A stretch of 20,640 bases of DNA from Candidatus Hydrogenedentota bacterium (lineage in GTDB: Bacteria; UBA8481; J006). Both the position numbers and the translations under genes were made by a program. This document shows, piece after piece, positions 13,436 to 20,640 of the stretch. Location of the stretch: positions 1 through 20,640 of the forward strand of contig RFFU01000023.1 of NCBI GenBank assembly GCA_003697085.1. The letters are read 5' to 3'. The notes beneath the pieces were generated by a model. It made no database searches. It was not told the origin of the DNA and saw only the letters and a program-made list of their open reading frames with translations. How positions within the stretch are numbered: the first letter of the stretch is position 1; every line of letters starts with the position of its first letter.

Positions 13436-15418
13436 TCAGCGCGCCGGACGTTCCTTCTCCGGAGGAGCGATATCCACCAACTCCTGGATCTCCTCCGGGG
13501 GCTCGAAGGTCACGCTGACGGTCGAATCAAACGGGACCGCTTCTCCCGGAGCGATACTTTGGCCGACAGCGACACCGGAACCCTGAGGACGAAAGCGAAT
13601 GGGAGCGCGTTCGAGCAGTTCCTTCACATCGCGCAAGGTAAGCCCCTTCAGATCGGGCATAATGACACGGCCGTTGCGGATGGTTATTTGACGGCGAGCC
13701 CGGGCGCGCCGACGCCGGCTCTTCTCGACGATCGATTTCCCCATCTCGCCGGGAACCTCGAGATAGGAGAGGGCCTCGGTCGCCACCCACTGGAACACCG
13801 GAGCCGCCACGAGTCCTCCGTAATACCCCTTTTCCACGGAGGGCTCGTGGATCACGATCGCCATCGCCAGAACCGGATTCTTTTTAGGCGTCCAACCGAT
13901 AAAGACGGCGTTATAGTGTCCGGGAAGGTAACCCAGTCGTGGATCCGCAACCTGGCCCGTTCCCGTCTTGCCCGCGACGGAATATCCTTTCACCTGAGCA
14001 CGCCGGCCCGTACCGCTTGCGACGACGCGTTCGAGCGCCGCCGCCATCGCGCGCGCCGTCGAGGCGGAAACGGCTTGCCGCCGTACTTTCGGTCCGAAAC
14101 TCTCCACCACGTTTCCTTCCCCGTCCAAAATTTTTCGGACGAGCCGCGGCTTCATCAGGCGCCCCCCGTTCGCCAGAGCGGACGTCGCCATCGCCAGTTG
14201 AAGATCCGTTACACTGATCTCCTGCCCGATGCCCAGCATCACCGGGGAAAGACCGGACCATTCCGAGACCGGCCGAAGTTTTCCCGCGGCCTCTCCGGTC
14301 AGTTCGATACCCGATTTCTCTCCGTAGCCGAACCTCCGAAGGCCGTCGTAAAGCATCTCCTTCGGGAGCCTTTGCGCGACCTGCATCGCCACGACGTTAC
14401 AGGACACCTCCAATGCCCGCGCGTAGTCCAACCACCCGTGTGATTTGTAACAGCGGATTTTGTGCCCGTAGAGTTCGAGGTAACCGCGGCATTCGAAGAT
14501 CTCGTTGCTCCGCACCAACTTCTCCTCCATTGCAATCGCTCCGACAAAGGGCTTCATCGAGGAGCCGGGTTCGAAGAGATCGGAGATCGCGCGATTGCGT
14601 CGCGCGGAGGCCTTCGAGCGAGCCGGAGCGCCGGGGTCGAAGGTGGGGACGTTCGCCAACGCCAGGATTTCTCCCGTAACCGGATCGACGACGACGATAC
14701 TTCCGCTCTTCGCTTCGTAAGCCTCGACCTGCGTCGCCAACGCCTCTTCCGCGATGCTCTGGATCACGGCGTCGACCGTGAGCACCACCTTGTATCCGTT
14801 GTATTCGGGGTAAGCGATCTTTCCGTTCACCGGGATGGGATTTCCGCGGGCATCGTGCGTAAAGGAGGCGGCGATTCGCGGCCCTTTGAGCAGGCGGTTC
14901 TCCGTCTTCTCGATCCCCTCCAGACCGTCGTCGTCGATTCCGACGAATCCGAGAATATGGGCCGCCGAACTCCCCAAGGGATACTCGCGCCGGAATTCCG
15001 TCTCGAAGAAGAGTCCGGGCTCCTTCCAAGCCGCGATCGCCTCCGCGACGGTATCGGGGAGTTTCCGTTTGAGCCAGGCAAAATCGCCCTTGCGATCCAA
15101 CCTCCGCTCAATCTCTTCCGAAGAGATTCCCAGCAGGGGAGCGAGCCGTGATGCGATGCGGCGGCGCGCGACGGGATCCGAAAACCGCTTGGGATCAGCG
15201 GCCAGCGACTTCACGCGGATCGAGACCGCCAAGGCCTCCCCTCGCCGGTCGAGGATCGGTCCGCGCTCGCGTTCGAGCCGAGTCGCTTGGTGGGATTGGC
15301 GCAGGCTTCGCGCGAGATACTTCTCGTGATCGAGAATTTGAATCTGAAAGAGTCGCGCCATCACGATCGCGAAGGCCGCAATCGTCGCGGCGCGAAGAAA
15401 GAGAATCCGTCCCTTCAC
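13436..15418 (-). CDS. ftsI: FtsI/PBP2-type penicillin-binding protein (transpeptidase) with C-terminal PASTA domain
   Basis: The 660-residue protein has one N-terminal membrane anchor (about 5-25), the class B PBP dimerisation domain and a transpeptidase domain with all three active-site motifs: SSMK (Ser286 nucleophile, Lys289), SCN (339-341) and KTG (484-486). A single PASTA-like domain (about 595-650) follows, beginning VIMPDLKGLTLRDVKELL. It crosslinks septal or elongation peptidoglycan in the periplasm. Motif order and length fit FtsI/SpoVD-type proteins, and the PASTA domain favours that group over PBP2/MrdA. No dcw-cluster genes (ftsL, murE, mraY) are adjacent. The start is a GTG at 15418 overlapping the lepB stop by 4 nt, so it is probably translated by coupling. 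Confidence 0.92.
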   Translation of the reverse strand: MKGRILFLRAATIAAFAIVMARLFQIQILDHEKYLARSLRQSHQATRLERERGPILDRRGEALAVSIRVKSLAADPKRFSDPVARRRIASRLAPLLGISSEEIERRLDRKGDFAWLKRKLPDTVAEAIAAWKEPGLFFETEFRREYPLGSSAAHILGFVGIDDDGLEGIEKTENRLLKGPRIAASFTHDARGNPIPVNGKIAYPEYNGYKVVLTVDAVIQSIAEEALATQVEAYEAKSGSIVVVDPVTGEILALANVPTFDPGAPARSKASARRNRAISDLFEPGSSMKPFVGAIAMEEKLVRSNEIFECRGYLELYGHKIRCYKSHGWLDYARALEVSCNVVAMQVAQRLPKEMLYDGLRRFGYGEKSGIELTGEAAGKLRPVSEWSGLSPVMLGIGQEISVTDLQLAMATSALANGGRLMKPRLVRKILDGEGNVVESFGPKVRRQAVSASTARAMAAALERVVASGTGRRAQVKGYSVAGKTGTGQVADPRLGYLPGHYNAVFIGWTPKKNPVLAMAIVIHEPSVEKGYYGGLVAAPVFQWVATEALSYLEVPGEMGKSIVEKSRRRRARARRQITIRNGRVIMPDLKGLTLRDVKELLERAPIRFRPQGSGVAVGQSIAPGEAVPFDSTVSVTFEPPEEIQELVDIAPPEKERPAR

Positions 15419-16236
15419 AAGAGGCGCATCCGTCCCAGCGGCCAGTAGGTCGCCAGCACTCGCCCCCGAATCTCCTTCGTCCTTACAAATCCGAAATACC
15501 GGGAATCAACACTCTCCCGCGCGTTGTCTCCCAAAACATAAACGTACCCCTTCGGAACTCGGAGGGAACGGAGTCCCATTTCTCCGCCGCCAAGATCAAC
15601 GATGTCCTCCGGCTCCAGCCCCTCCAGAGCCGCGACGGGAAAGTCCGTCGGCATCCGATCTTCGATCGGACGCCCGTCGATCCAGAGCCTTCCGGACCGA
15701 AGTTGCAATTCTTCTCCCTCGAATCGAAAAAGAAAATCCGCGCGATAAGGCTCCCCCGAAGCGCAAGGCCACGGTTTTCCGTTCACATACACGATTCCCT
15801 TCTTCAGGCTCAAGTGATCCCCCGGAAGGCCGACGATCCTCTTGACGAATTCGCGGGGGCCCTCCTCGCGCCGAATTTCCGCGGCCACCGCGGGGCTCAT
15901 CAAAGAAAGAAGATCCCGGGACATCTTCCCATCGAAAACGATGATCTCGCCCCGTTCAAACCAGCCGAGAAGCGGAGTTACTTTCTCCGTGAGGATATGG
16001 TCAAGCGGAAGGAGCGTCTCGGCCATGGAACGTGAGGGAATATAGAAGGGCTGAACAACGAAAGCACGGAGAAAAGTCGCAATCAGAAGAGCCAACCCGA
16101 CGATCTCAAGCGCCTCCCCCCACGGAGAGGCCCGGAAGGCCTCCAGGCTCCGCCGCACCGCTTTCCAGACCGATTGCCGCTCCCCGGAAACGACGCCTCC
16201 TCTCCACGCCGTCGTCATCCTACCGGAAATACGCAT
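15415..16236 (-). CDS. lepB: signal peptidase I
   Basis: The 273-residue protein has one clear transmembrane segment (about 43-61) followed by IPSRSMAETLLPLDHI, which holds the catalytic Ser70 of the PSxSM box. FVKRIVGLPGD (Lys132, general base) and the C-terminal GDNARESVDSR box follow. It removes signal peptides from exported preproteins at the outer face of the inner membrane. The insert between the PSxSM and KRIVGLPGD boxes and the long domain after it are typical of Gram-negative LepB. I chose ATG 16236 because GGGAGGAG lies about 10 nt upstream; an in-frame TTG at 16299 and an ATG at 16218 are alternatives. The gene is followed by ftsI with a 4-nt overlap. Confidence 0.93.
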   Translation of the reverse strand: MRISGRMTTAWRGGVVSGERQSVWKAVRRSLEAFRASPWGEALEIVGLALLIATFLRAFVVQPFYIPSRSMAETLLPLDHILTEKVTPLLGWFERGEIIVFDGKMSRDLLSLMSPAVAAEIRREEGPREFVKRIVGLPGDHLSLKKGIVYVNGKPWPCASGEPYRADFLFRFEGEELQLRSGRLWIDGRPIEDRMPTDFPVAALEGLEPEDIVDLGGGEMGLRSLRVPKGYVYVLGDNARESVDSRYFGFVRTKEIRGRVLATYWPLGRMRLL

Positions 16237-16352
16237 TCCTTCCGTCTCTCCTCCCGTCTCTTCCCTCGCCCCCTTCCTCCCGTACACAGGGCTGGTCAAT
16301 AATCCTATCGGCCCATTCCCGCCGTATCTTTCATTTTTTACCGAGTTCGTGG

Positions 16353-16385
16353 AAAAAGGGTGTCATTCTTACAGTTTGACAGTTT
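16353..16385. repeat. diverged copy of the interspersed repeat end
   Basis: The sequence GGTGTCATTCTTACA followed by a GTTTGACAGTTT tail matches the left ends of the repeats at 4659 and 5935 (shared word GGTGTCATTCTT, then TTTTGTCATTT there). After about 30 nt the similarity stops. It has the same orientation as copies A and B. Confidence 0.55.
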
Positions 16386-16548
16386 CGAGAAAAAGCGCGG
16401 GCCTCAAGACGCAAGCGGCAAGGAGGCCGCACGACAAAGAATCGGCCTTTGTGCCGAACCAGGCTTCGCCTCCCCCCGCCGGAAGACGAACGCACGATTG
16501 GAGCGGTCGAAAGGTGAACCTCCATCAACACGTTTGTGCAAGCAAGAT

Positions 16549-16566
16549 GCCTGCCTACCGGCAGGC
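16549..16566. repeat. REP-like hairpin
   Basis: GCCTGCC (16549-16555) and GGCAGGC (16560-16566) form a perfect 7-bp stem with a TACC loop. It shares its arms with the larger hairpin at 6243-6276. No T-run follows on either strand. Confidence 0.55.
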
Positions 16567-16694
16567 CTGCGCTCCCATGTCTCCCCGCTTCTTCCTCTGG
16601 CCTTGCCCCTGCATTTCCGTCGTCTCTTCCGTGGGTTACCCTTTCGCGTTCTTCCGCGCGGTGCTTCGCGGACAAAAGTATCCGCGCTTACCAT

Positions 16695-16760
16695 CTTCTG
16701 TTCCCTTTCGCTTTTTGACTTTTCCCTTTTTCCTTTTTCCTTTTTTCTTGCCCTTGCCGT
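16695..16760. repeat. polypyrimidine tract (TTTTTCC-rich)
   Basis: The plus strand is almost pure pyrimidine, with repeated CCCTTTTTCC units. It shares the 17-mer TCCCTTTTTCCTTTTTC and a GACTTTT word with the tract at 10750-10785. On the minus strand it gives purine-rich frames full of Lys, Arg, Gly and Glu that are not genes. It lies just downstream of argJ. Confidence 0.55.
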
Positions 16761-16829
16761 TCTCTTGATTTTTATCGCCTTCTTCGATCCATTCAAACTC
16801 CCCATGGGGAAACGCCGGGAAAATTCGGA

Positions 16830-18035
16830 TCAGGTCGTATAATCGGCGTTGATCGTGACATACTCCTTGGAAAGATCGCAGGTGAGGTGCGTCCATTCGC
16901 CGTGGCCCCGGCCCACATTCACGGTCACAACGACGACCTTTTCCCGCATCGCCCGCAAACATTTCTCCTGATTCTCCGCGCACGGCTCGCCATTCCGAAA
17001 GAGAAGGTTTTCCCCGATCGAGATTGAAACGTTTTCCGGATCGACGGCGACGCCCGAACGTCCGACGGCCGCCAGAATCCGCCCCCAGTTCGGATCTCCA
17101 CCGTGCAGTGCTGTTTTGAAGAGGAACGAGGTTCCGATTGCATCCGCGATCCGTCGCGCTTCCTTCTCCGAGACGGCTCCAGAGACGACGATCCGCGCGA
17201 CGCGCGTGGCGCCCTCGCCGTCACGAACGATCTGTTCCGCCAGATCGCGGCAGATCATCTCGAGATCCTCTTCAAAAGTCGCCGGTTTCTTTCCCGAGGC
17301 ACCGGACGCCATCAGCAAAACCATATCATTCGTGGACATATCGTTGTCCACGCTTATGGTGTTGAAGGTCCGATCGACGACGGCGCGGAGAGTCCGGTCA
17401 GCGGTGTCCGGATCAGCAACGGCATCAGTCGTAATGAAGGCTAACATTGTTGCCATACAGGGATGAATCATTCCGGCTCCTTTCGCCATTCCGCCCCAGC
17501 GAACACTTTCGGATTCCCGTTCGGTCAGTTTCGGTACGGTATCGGTGGTCATCAACGCCCGTGCGGCCTTTTCCGCGGCCGTCGGATCCGGTTCCGCGGC
17601 AAGTCTCTCGAGACACCGCGAGACGCCGGCCAGCAATTGCTCACGCGGAGGGACGCGGCCGATCACTCCCGTGGAAGCCACAAGGATCTCCTCTTCGACC
17701 GTTCCCAATCCTTCCGCCGCGACCCGCGCCGTCGCATGGACGATCTCTTCGCCGGCGCGCCCGGTCCCGCAATTCGCGTTCCCGGCGTTGGCAACAACCG
17801 CTCGGAACCTTCGGCGATCCCGATAGAGATCGCGGCAATAAGAAATCGGAGCGGCAACGAATCGATTTGTCGTAAAGACCGCCGCCGTCACGACCGGCTT
17901 TTCCGCCGCCAAAATCACGAGGTCATCGCGATCCGCATCGGGATAGAGGCCGGCGCGCGCCGACGCGACGCGAAAACCGCGGGGAAAGGTGACGCCGCAG
18001 CGCCCTTCTTGCTTCACGATGTCTCCCCGTCCCAT
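16830..18035 (-). CDS. argJ: arginine biosynthesis bifunctional protein ArgJ (ornithine acetyltransferase)
   Basis: ArgJ moves the acetyl group from N-acetylornithine to glutamate, recycling it in arginine synthesis; some members also make N-acetylglutamate from acetyl-CoA. The 401-residue protein has STGVIGR (121-127, oxyanion hole), the GMAKGAGMIHPCMATML block (182-198) whose Ala-Thr bond is the self-cleavage site (Thr196 nucleophile of the beta chain), HGGDPNWGRILAAVGRSG, and the conserved C-terminus YVTINADYTT. It is complete. ATG 18035 overlaps the phosphatase gene by 22 nt; a GTG at 18017 preceded by GGGGAG and forming a GTGA overlap is an equally good start, 6 codons shorter. No other arg gene is near; the upstream genes encode export and signalling proteins. 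Confidence 0.94.
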   Translation of the reverse strand: MGRGDIVKQEGRCGVTFPRGFRVASARAGLYPDADRDDLVILAAEKPVVTAAVFTTNRFVAAPISYCRDLYRDRRRFRAVVANAGNANCGTGRAGEEIVHATARVAAEGLGTVEEEILVASTGVIGRVPPREQLLAGVSRCLERLAAEPDPTAAEKAARALMTTDTVPKLTERESESVRWGGMAKGAGMIHPCMATMLAFITTDAVADPDTADRTLRAVVDRTFNTISVDNDMSTNDMVLLMASGASGKKPATFEEDLEMICRDLAEQIVRDGEGATRVARIVVSGAVSEKEARRIADAIGTSFLFKTALHGGDPNWGRILAAVGRSGVAVDPENVSISIGENLLFRNGEPCAENQEKCLRAMREKVVVVTVNVGRGHGEWTHLTCDLSKEYVTINADYTT

Positions 18036-18796
18036 GTTCTCCGCTCGCGTGCTTCGGCTCCCTTGAATTCAATCAAGACAGCCGTTCGATCGTCATCGTC
18101 CCCTTCCTCGACCAAACGATTCACGACCTCTTCCGGACGCAACTCCGGCGGAAATCCGCTCACCCTCTCGATCAGTCGTTCCGGCGTGCCTCCCTCCAAG
18201 AGCACGCCGTCCGTATAGAGCAAAAAGCGATCACCAGGATGAAACTCCACCTTCGCCTCGGTACACCGATCCGGAGCCACCAGCCCCAAAGGCGGTGTGA
18301 CGGCTTCGAGCAGTTTCGCTTCTCCCGAGGCGGAGAAGAGTATCGGGGAAGGGTGCCCCGCATTGGAATACCTCAGCGTCCCGTCGGGAGAAAGAATTCC
18401 GAGAAAGAGGGTGGCGGAAAAGAGTCGCGGTCCTCCTCGGCGGCGTCCCAAATCCGCCAGCAGGTTGTGAAGATCCTCGAAAATCCGGCAGGGATGTTCA
18501 TCGTGCCTTGCGGCTTCGCGCAGAGCCCCGTAGAGAACCGCCATCACGAAAGCGGAGGAGGAAGAATGGCCCGTGACATCGCCTATGAGAAACGCACACC
18601 GGTCTTCCGGGAGCGGAAGAATATCGTAGAGATCCCCTCCGACCTCGCCGTGCGCGGGCCGGAAGGCCGCGACCGCCTCGGCGGAATGACCGCGAAAGAG
18701 CGTTCCGGGATGAAGGGCTCTTTGGAAAGATTTCAGGAGGGCGCCGTCGTCATCGTATTTTTCGAGATGATACACTTCTTCCTTCGTCTCGACCAT
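18014..18796 (-). CDS. SpoIIE/RsbU-type PP2C serine phosphatase
   Basis: The 260-residue protein is essentially one PPM/SpoIIE phosphatase domain. Metal-binding acidic residues appear in EVGGDLYDI (Asp55, Asp58), IGDVTGHSSSSAFVMA (Asp73), YTDGVLLEGG and DDDRTAVLIEF, all in order, so it should be active. Such enzymes dephosphorylate anti-sigma-factor antagonists in partner-switching or other Ser/Thr phospho-switches. There is no sensor domain (PAS, GAF, receiver) and no membrane segment; the first ~40 residues are a possible partner-binding helix. No anti-sigma or STAS gene is nearby. The ATG at 18796 has a strong AGGAGGT about 8 nt upstream. It lies 27 nt after tatC and overlaps argJ, so it is probably part of the same operon. 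Confidence 0.9.
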   Translation of the reverse strand: MVETKEEVYHLEKYDDDGALLKSFQRALHPGTLFRGHSAEAVAAFRPAHGEVGGDLYDILPLPEDRCAFLIGDVTGHSSSSAFVMAVLYGALREAARHDEHPCRIFEDLHNLLADLGRRRGGPRLFSATLFLGILSPDGTLRYSNAGHPSPILFSASGEAKLLEAVTPPLGLVAPDRCTEAKVEFHPGDRFLLYTDGVLLEGGTPERLIERVSGFPPELRPEEVVNRLVEEGDDDDRTAVLIEFKGAEARERRTWDGETS

Positions 18797-18823
18797 CGCA
18801 GCGTTACCTCCTCACTCTTCCCT

Positions 18824-19615
18824 TCACGACGACTCCTTCTCGTCCCGTCCGCCCTTCTCCTTGGAACGAACCTCCATTCCCTTCGAGAGTATGACCGCCC
18901 CTTCGAATAAAATCCACATCGGAAGTGAAACGAGCGATTGGGTCATCATATCGCCGGTGGGTGTCAGAACGGCCGCCAGGGTCACGATGGCGAGAATCCA
19001 GTATCCCCGCTGCGCGGCCAGACTCTCCGGCGTCACGATTCCGGCGCGCACGAGGCCGAGCAGGACCAAGGGAAACTGAAACGCCAACCCCGTTCCCAAC
19101 AGCAGACCCGCGAAGGTTTTGAGATAGGATCCCAAAGCGCCACCGTAGACGAGCTGATCCGTTTCGAAAGAGAGAAAGAAACGCACGACGACCGGCATCA
19201 GAATGAAATAGGCGAAAAGGACGCCGGCGAAGAAAAGGCCTGTCGAGGCGAAAGAGAGCCGAACAGCGACGCGGCGCTCGCGCGGATAAAGGCCGGGCGC
19301 GACGAACGCCCAAATCTGATAAGCGACATACGGAAGGGCCAGGATCGTTCCGATGATGAGCGAAAGGAAAAGATGAGTCGTAAAGCCTTCCGCCAACCCG
19401 AGATACATCAATTTCCGCGATCCCAGCGGCTTCAAGGCGAGGTCGAAGACCATCCTCTCGAGAAACGCAATGGAAAGGACAACGCCTACGGCGATGCCAG
19501 CAAGAGATTTGAGAAGCCGCTCCCGCAGTTCGACGAGATGAGACCAGAACGGCATCGCCGCCATACTCTCGGAAAGCGCATCCGACTTTTCTTCCGGAGT
19601 TTCTCGTTCCACCAC
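18824..19615 (-). CDS. tatC: twin-arginine translocase subunit TatC
   Basis: The 263-residue protein has six predicted transmembrane segments and the TatC hallmarks. These are FWSHLVELRERLLKSL at the N-terminus (signal-peptide-binding cytoplasmic face), the first periplasmic loop, YVAYQIWAFVAPGLYPRERR (conserved P-G-L and E-R-x) and the F-E-x-P-like QFPLVLLGL segment. TatC is the core receptor for folded Tat substrates in the inner membrane. The start is a GTG pair at 19615, 6 nt after the tatB stop. The charged C-terminal tail is cytoplasmic. Length is normal. Confidence 0.95.
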   Translation of the reverse strand: MVERETPEEKSDALSESMAAMPFWSHLVELRERLLKSLAGIAVGVVLSIAFLERMVFDLALKPLGSRKLMYLGLAEGFTTHLFLSLIIGTILALPYVAYQIWAFVAPGLYPRERRVAVRLSFASTGLFFAGVLFAYFILMPVVVRFFLSFETDQLVYGGALGSYLKTFAGLLLGTGLAFQFPLVLLGLVRAGIVTPESLAAQRGYWILAIVTLAAVLTPTGDMMTQSLVSLPMWILFEGAVILSKGMEVRSKEKGGRDEKESS

Positions 19616-19621
19616 CCCGCC

Positions 19622-20002
19622 TCAATCGCCTCCCTTTTCGCGCACGTCTTCCTCCCGAACTTCCCTGCTTGAAGACATTCTTTCCGATTTATCGGATTCC
19701 CCCTCCCCAGAGGCGGCGCTTGCTTCCTCTCCCCGCCTTCCGACTCCCTTCTCCGCGGAAACGGTACCGGGAAGAGCCTGGCGTGCGGGAGCCGAGCGCG
19801 CTGCGCCGTCCTTCTGGCGTAACTCGGCGCGAAGATCAATGTCGTAACGATCGATCTCTCTCCGAAAATCATCGGCGGCGCGGCGCAGCGACGCCGTGAT
19901 CCTTCCAAGCGTACGAAAGAACTCGGGCAGGCGTTGCGGCCCCAAGACCAGAACCGCGATGATCCCGATCAAGATCATCTCCTGATACCCTAGCGAGAAC
20001 AC
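19622..20002 (-). CDS. tatB: twin-arginine translocase subunit TatB (TatA/B family)
   Basis: The 126-residue protein has the TatA/B architecture: a short N-terminal transmembrane helix (about 5-21), the hinge GPQRLPEF, an amphipathic helix (about 28-50) and a polar, disordered tail. The N-terminus MFSLGYQEMILIGIIAVLVLGPQRLPE has the Glu at position 8 and the LGPQRLP box that favour TatB over TatA. It works with TatC as receptor for twin-arginine signal peptides. No separate tatA is in the window. The GTG start at 20002 has AAGGAGGAG about 8 nt upstream and overlaps mazG by 13 nt. The stop is 6 nt before tatC. Confidence 0.9.
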   Translation of the reverse strand: MFSLGYQEMILIGIIAVLVLGPQRLPEFFRTLGRITASLRRAADDFRREIDRYDIDLRAELRQKDGAARSAPARQALPGTVSAEKGVGRRGEEASAASGEGESDKSERMSSSREVREEDVREKGGD

Positions 20003-20640
20003 CGGTTGATCTCCTCCTTGATCTTCCTCCCCTCCCGCCGTACAACCTCCTCCACATCGATTCCATAAAGCGCTCCCAACGCCGCCAAATCACGAATCAA
20101 CCCGCCGATCGCCTCCGGTCTCGGCTCCGTCTCGGCAATTCTCCGCCGAAGAACCCCTTCCTCACACCATTCGGGACGGTGGTCCGAGAGCCGTATCTTC
20201 TCGACGATCCGAAAGATCATCAGAAGCGCCGGCAGATTGTCCGGGACTCCGTCGAGCAGTCCCTTTCTTTCCCGAGTTTGCCCGCGGGATTCGCGACTCT
20301 TGAGCCGTTCCCAATTCTCTAAAACCGCCTCCGCATCGCCCAGATCGACGTCACCGAAGACGTGGGGATGCCGCCGGATCAACTTTTCGCAGATTCCTCG
20401 CGCCACGTCGTCCAAGGTAAAGTCGCCGCGTTCTTTTCCCAACTGAGCGTGAAAGACGACCTGGAGCAAAAGGTCGCCCAGCTCCTCGACCATCTTCTCC
20501 CTGTCTCCGGAATCCACCGCGTCGAGGAACTCGTAAACCTCCTCGACCGCGTATTTCTTCAAGGATTCGTGGGTTTGTTCGCGATCCCACGGACAGCCGT
20601 CTTCCGCCCGTAGCCGTTCCATAATCGCCTCGAGCCGCAC
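19990..20640 (-). CDS. mazG: MazG nucleoside triphosphate pyrophosphohydrolase (start probably beyond right edge)
   Basis: The 216 visible residues begin with MERLRAEDGCPWDREQTHESLKKYAVEE, the classic MazG opening, with the metal-site residues in EEVYEFLDA (33-41) and VEELGDLLLQVVFHAQ (51-66). FTLDDVARGICEKLIRRHPHVFGD follows. MazG hydrolyses (d)NTPs to monophosphate and pyrophosphate, clearing aberrant nucleotides or affecting the stringent response. The second half, normally another MazG-like helical unit with its own acidic motif, is shortened: the expected E-x-x-E and E-L-G-D pattern is replaced by RRRIAETEPRPEAIGGLIRDLAALG. The frame is open to the last base; the GTG at the edge may be internal. 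The gene overlaps tatB by 13 nt. Confidence 0.9.
   Translation of the reverse strand: MRLEAIMERLRAEDGCPWDREQTHESLKKYAVEEVYEFLDAVDSGDREKMVEELGDLLLQVVFHAQLGKERGDFTLDDVARGICEKLIRRHPHVFGDVDLGDAEAVLENWERLKSRESRGQTRERKGLLDGVPDNLPALLMIFRIVEKIRLSDHRPEWCEEGVLRRRIAETEPRPEAIGGLIRDLAALGALYGIDVEEVVRREGRKIKEEINRCSR

Larger units (their letters stand above)
16237..16829. other. gene-free repeat-rich spacer between argJ and lepB
   Basis: About 590 nt without a recognisable gene. It holds a diverged copy of the interspersed repeat end (16353-16385), a REP-like hairpin (16549-16566) and a polypyrimidine tract (16695-16760). The frames crossing it are low complexity (Arg/Lys/Gly or Phe/Leu/Ser rich) and match nothing I know. 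I could not find a convincing lepB promoter or argJ terminator. Confidence 0.6.

Overview
The window reads as chromosomal DNA of a GC-rich diderm (Gram-negative-type) bacterium. The evidence is a set of envelope genes (TatB/TatC, LepB, an FtsI-type transpeptidase with a PASTA domain, a periplasmic DsbD-type domain), a GAF-containing nitrogen-type PTS enzyme I, and a methylmalonyl-CoA module. Intergenic space is littered with short interspersed repeats of a kind common in uncultured lineages. The tRNA gene lacks an encoded CCA end. I cannot place the organism below this level; a deltaproteobacterial or candidate-phylum relative is a guess. Nearly all genes are on the minus strand, so they are transcribed from high to low coordinates.

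Layout in transcription order. (1) 20640-16830: mazG (cut by the right edge), tatB, tatC, a SpoIIE/RsbU-type phosphatase and argJ are tightly spaced or overlapping and look like one operon. (2) 16829-16237: gene-free, with a diverged copy of an interspersed repeat end, a REP-like hairpin and a polypyrimidine tract. (3) 16236-13436: lepB and an FtsI/PBP2-type transpeptidase, overlapping by 4 nt. (4) 12320-13429: the only intact plus-strand gene, a PLP-dependent aminotransferase, convergent with ftsI and divergent from a DUF4143-type AAA ATPase (12118-10940). (5) 10939-10543: low-complexity repeats and a good promoter for a thioredoxin-like gene and an overlapping FecR-domain gene (10542-8996), followed by a ptsP-like gene (8848-6584). 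(6) 6583-4659: repeat territory, holding a plus-strand RHS fragment bracketed by two direct copies of one interspersed repeat. (7) 4601-1: tRNA-Thr(UGU), trpD, a zinc-ribbon rhomboid protease, then the B12-binding methylmalonyl-CoA mutase subunit, meaB, methylmalonyl-CoA epimerase and the 5' part of a dsbD-like gene cut by the left edge.

Functionally, the mutase subunit, MeaB chaperone and epimerase form a propionate/methylmalonyl-CoA interconversion module, but the large catalytic mutase subunit is absent here. TatBC, LepB and DsbD serve protein export and folding. I see no CRISPR array, phage module, secretion-toxin system or clearly new defence system. The most unusual part is the RHS fragment locked between repeat copies at 4.66-6.08 kb, together with related repeat debris at 6.2, 10.7 and 16.4 kb.
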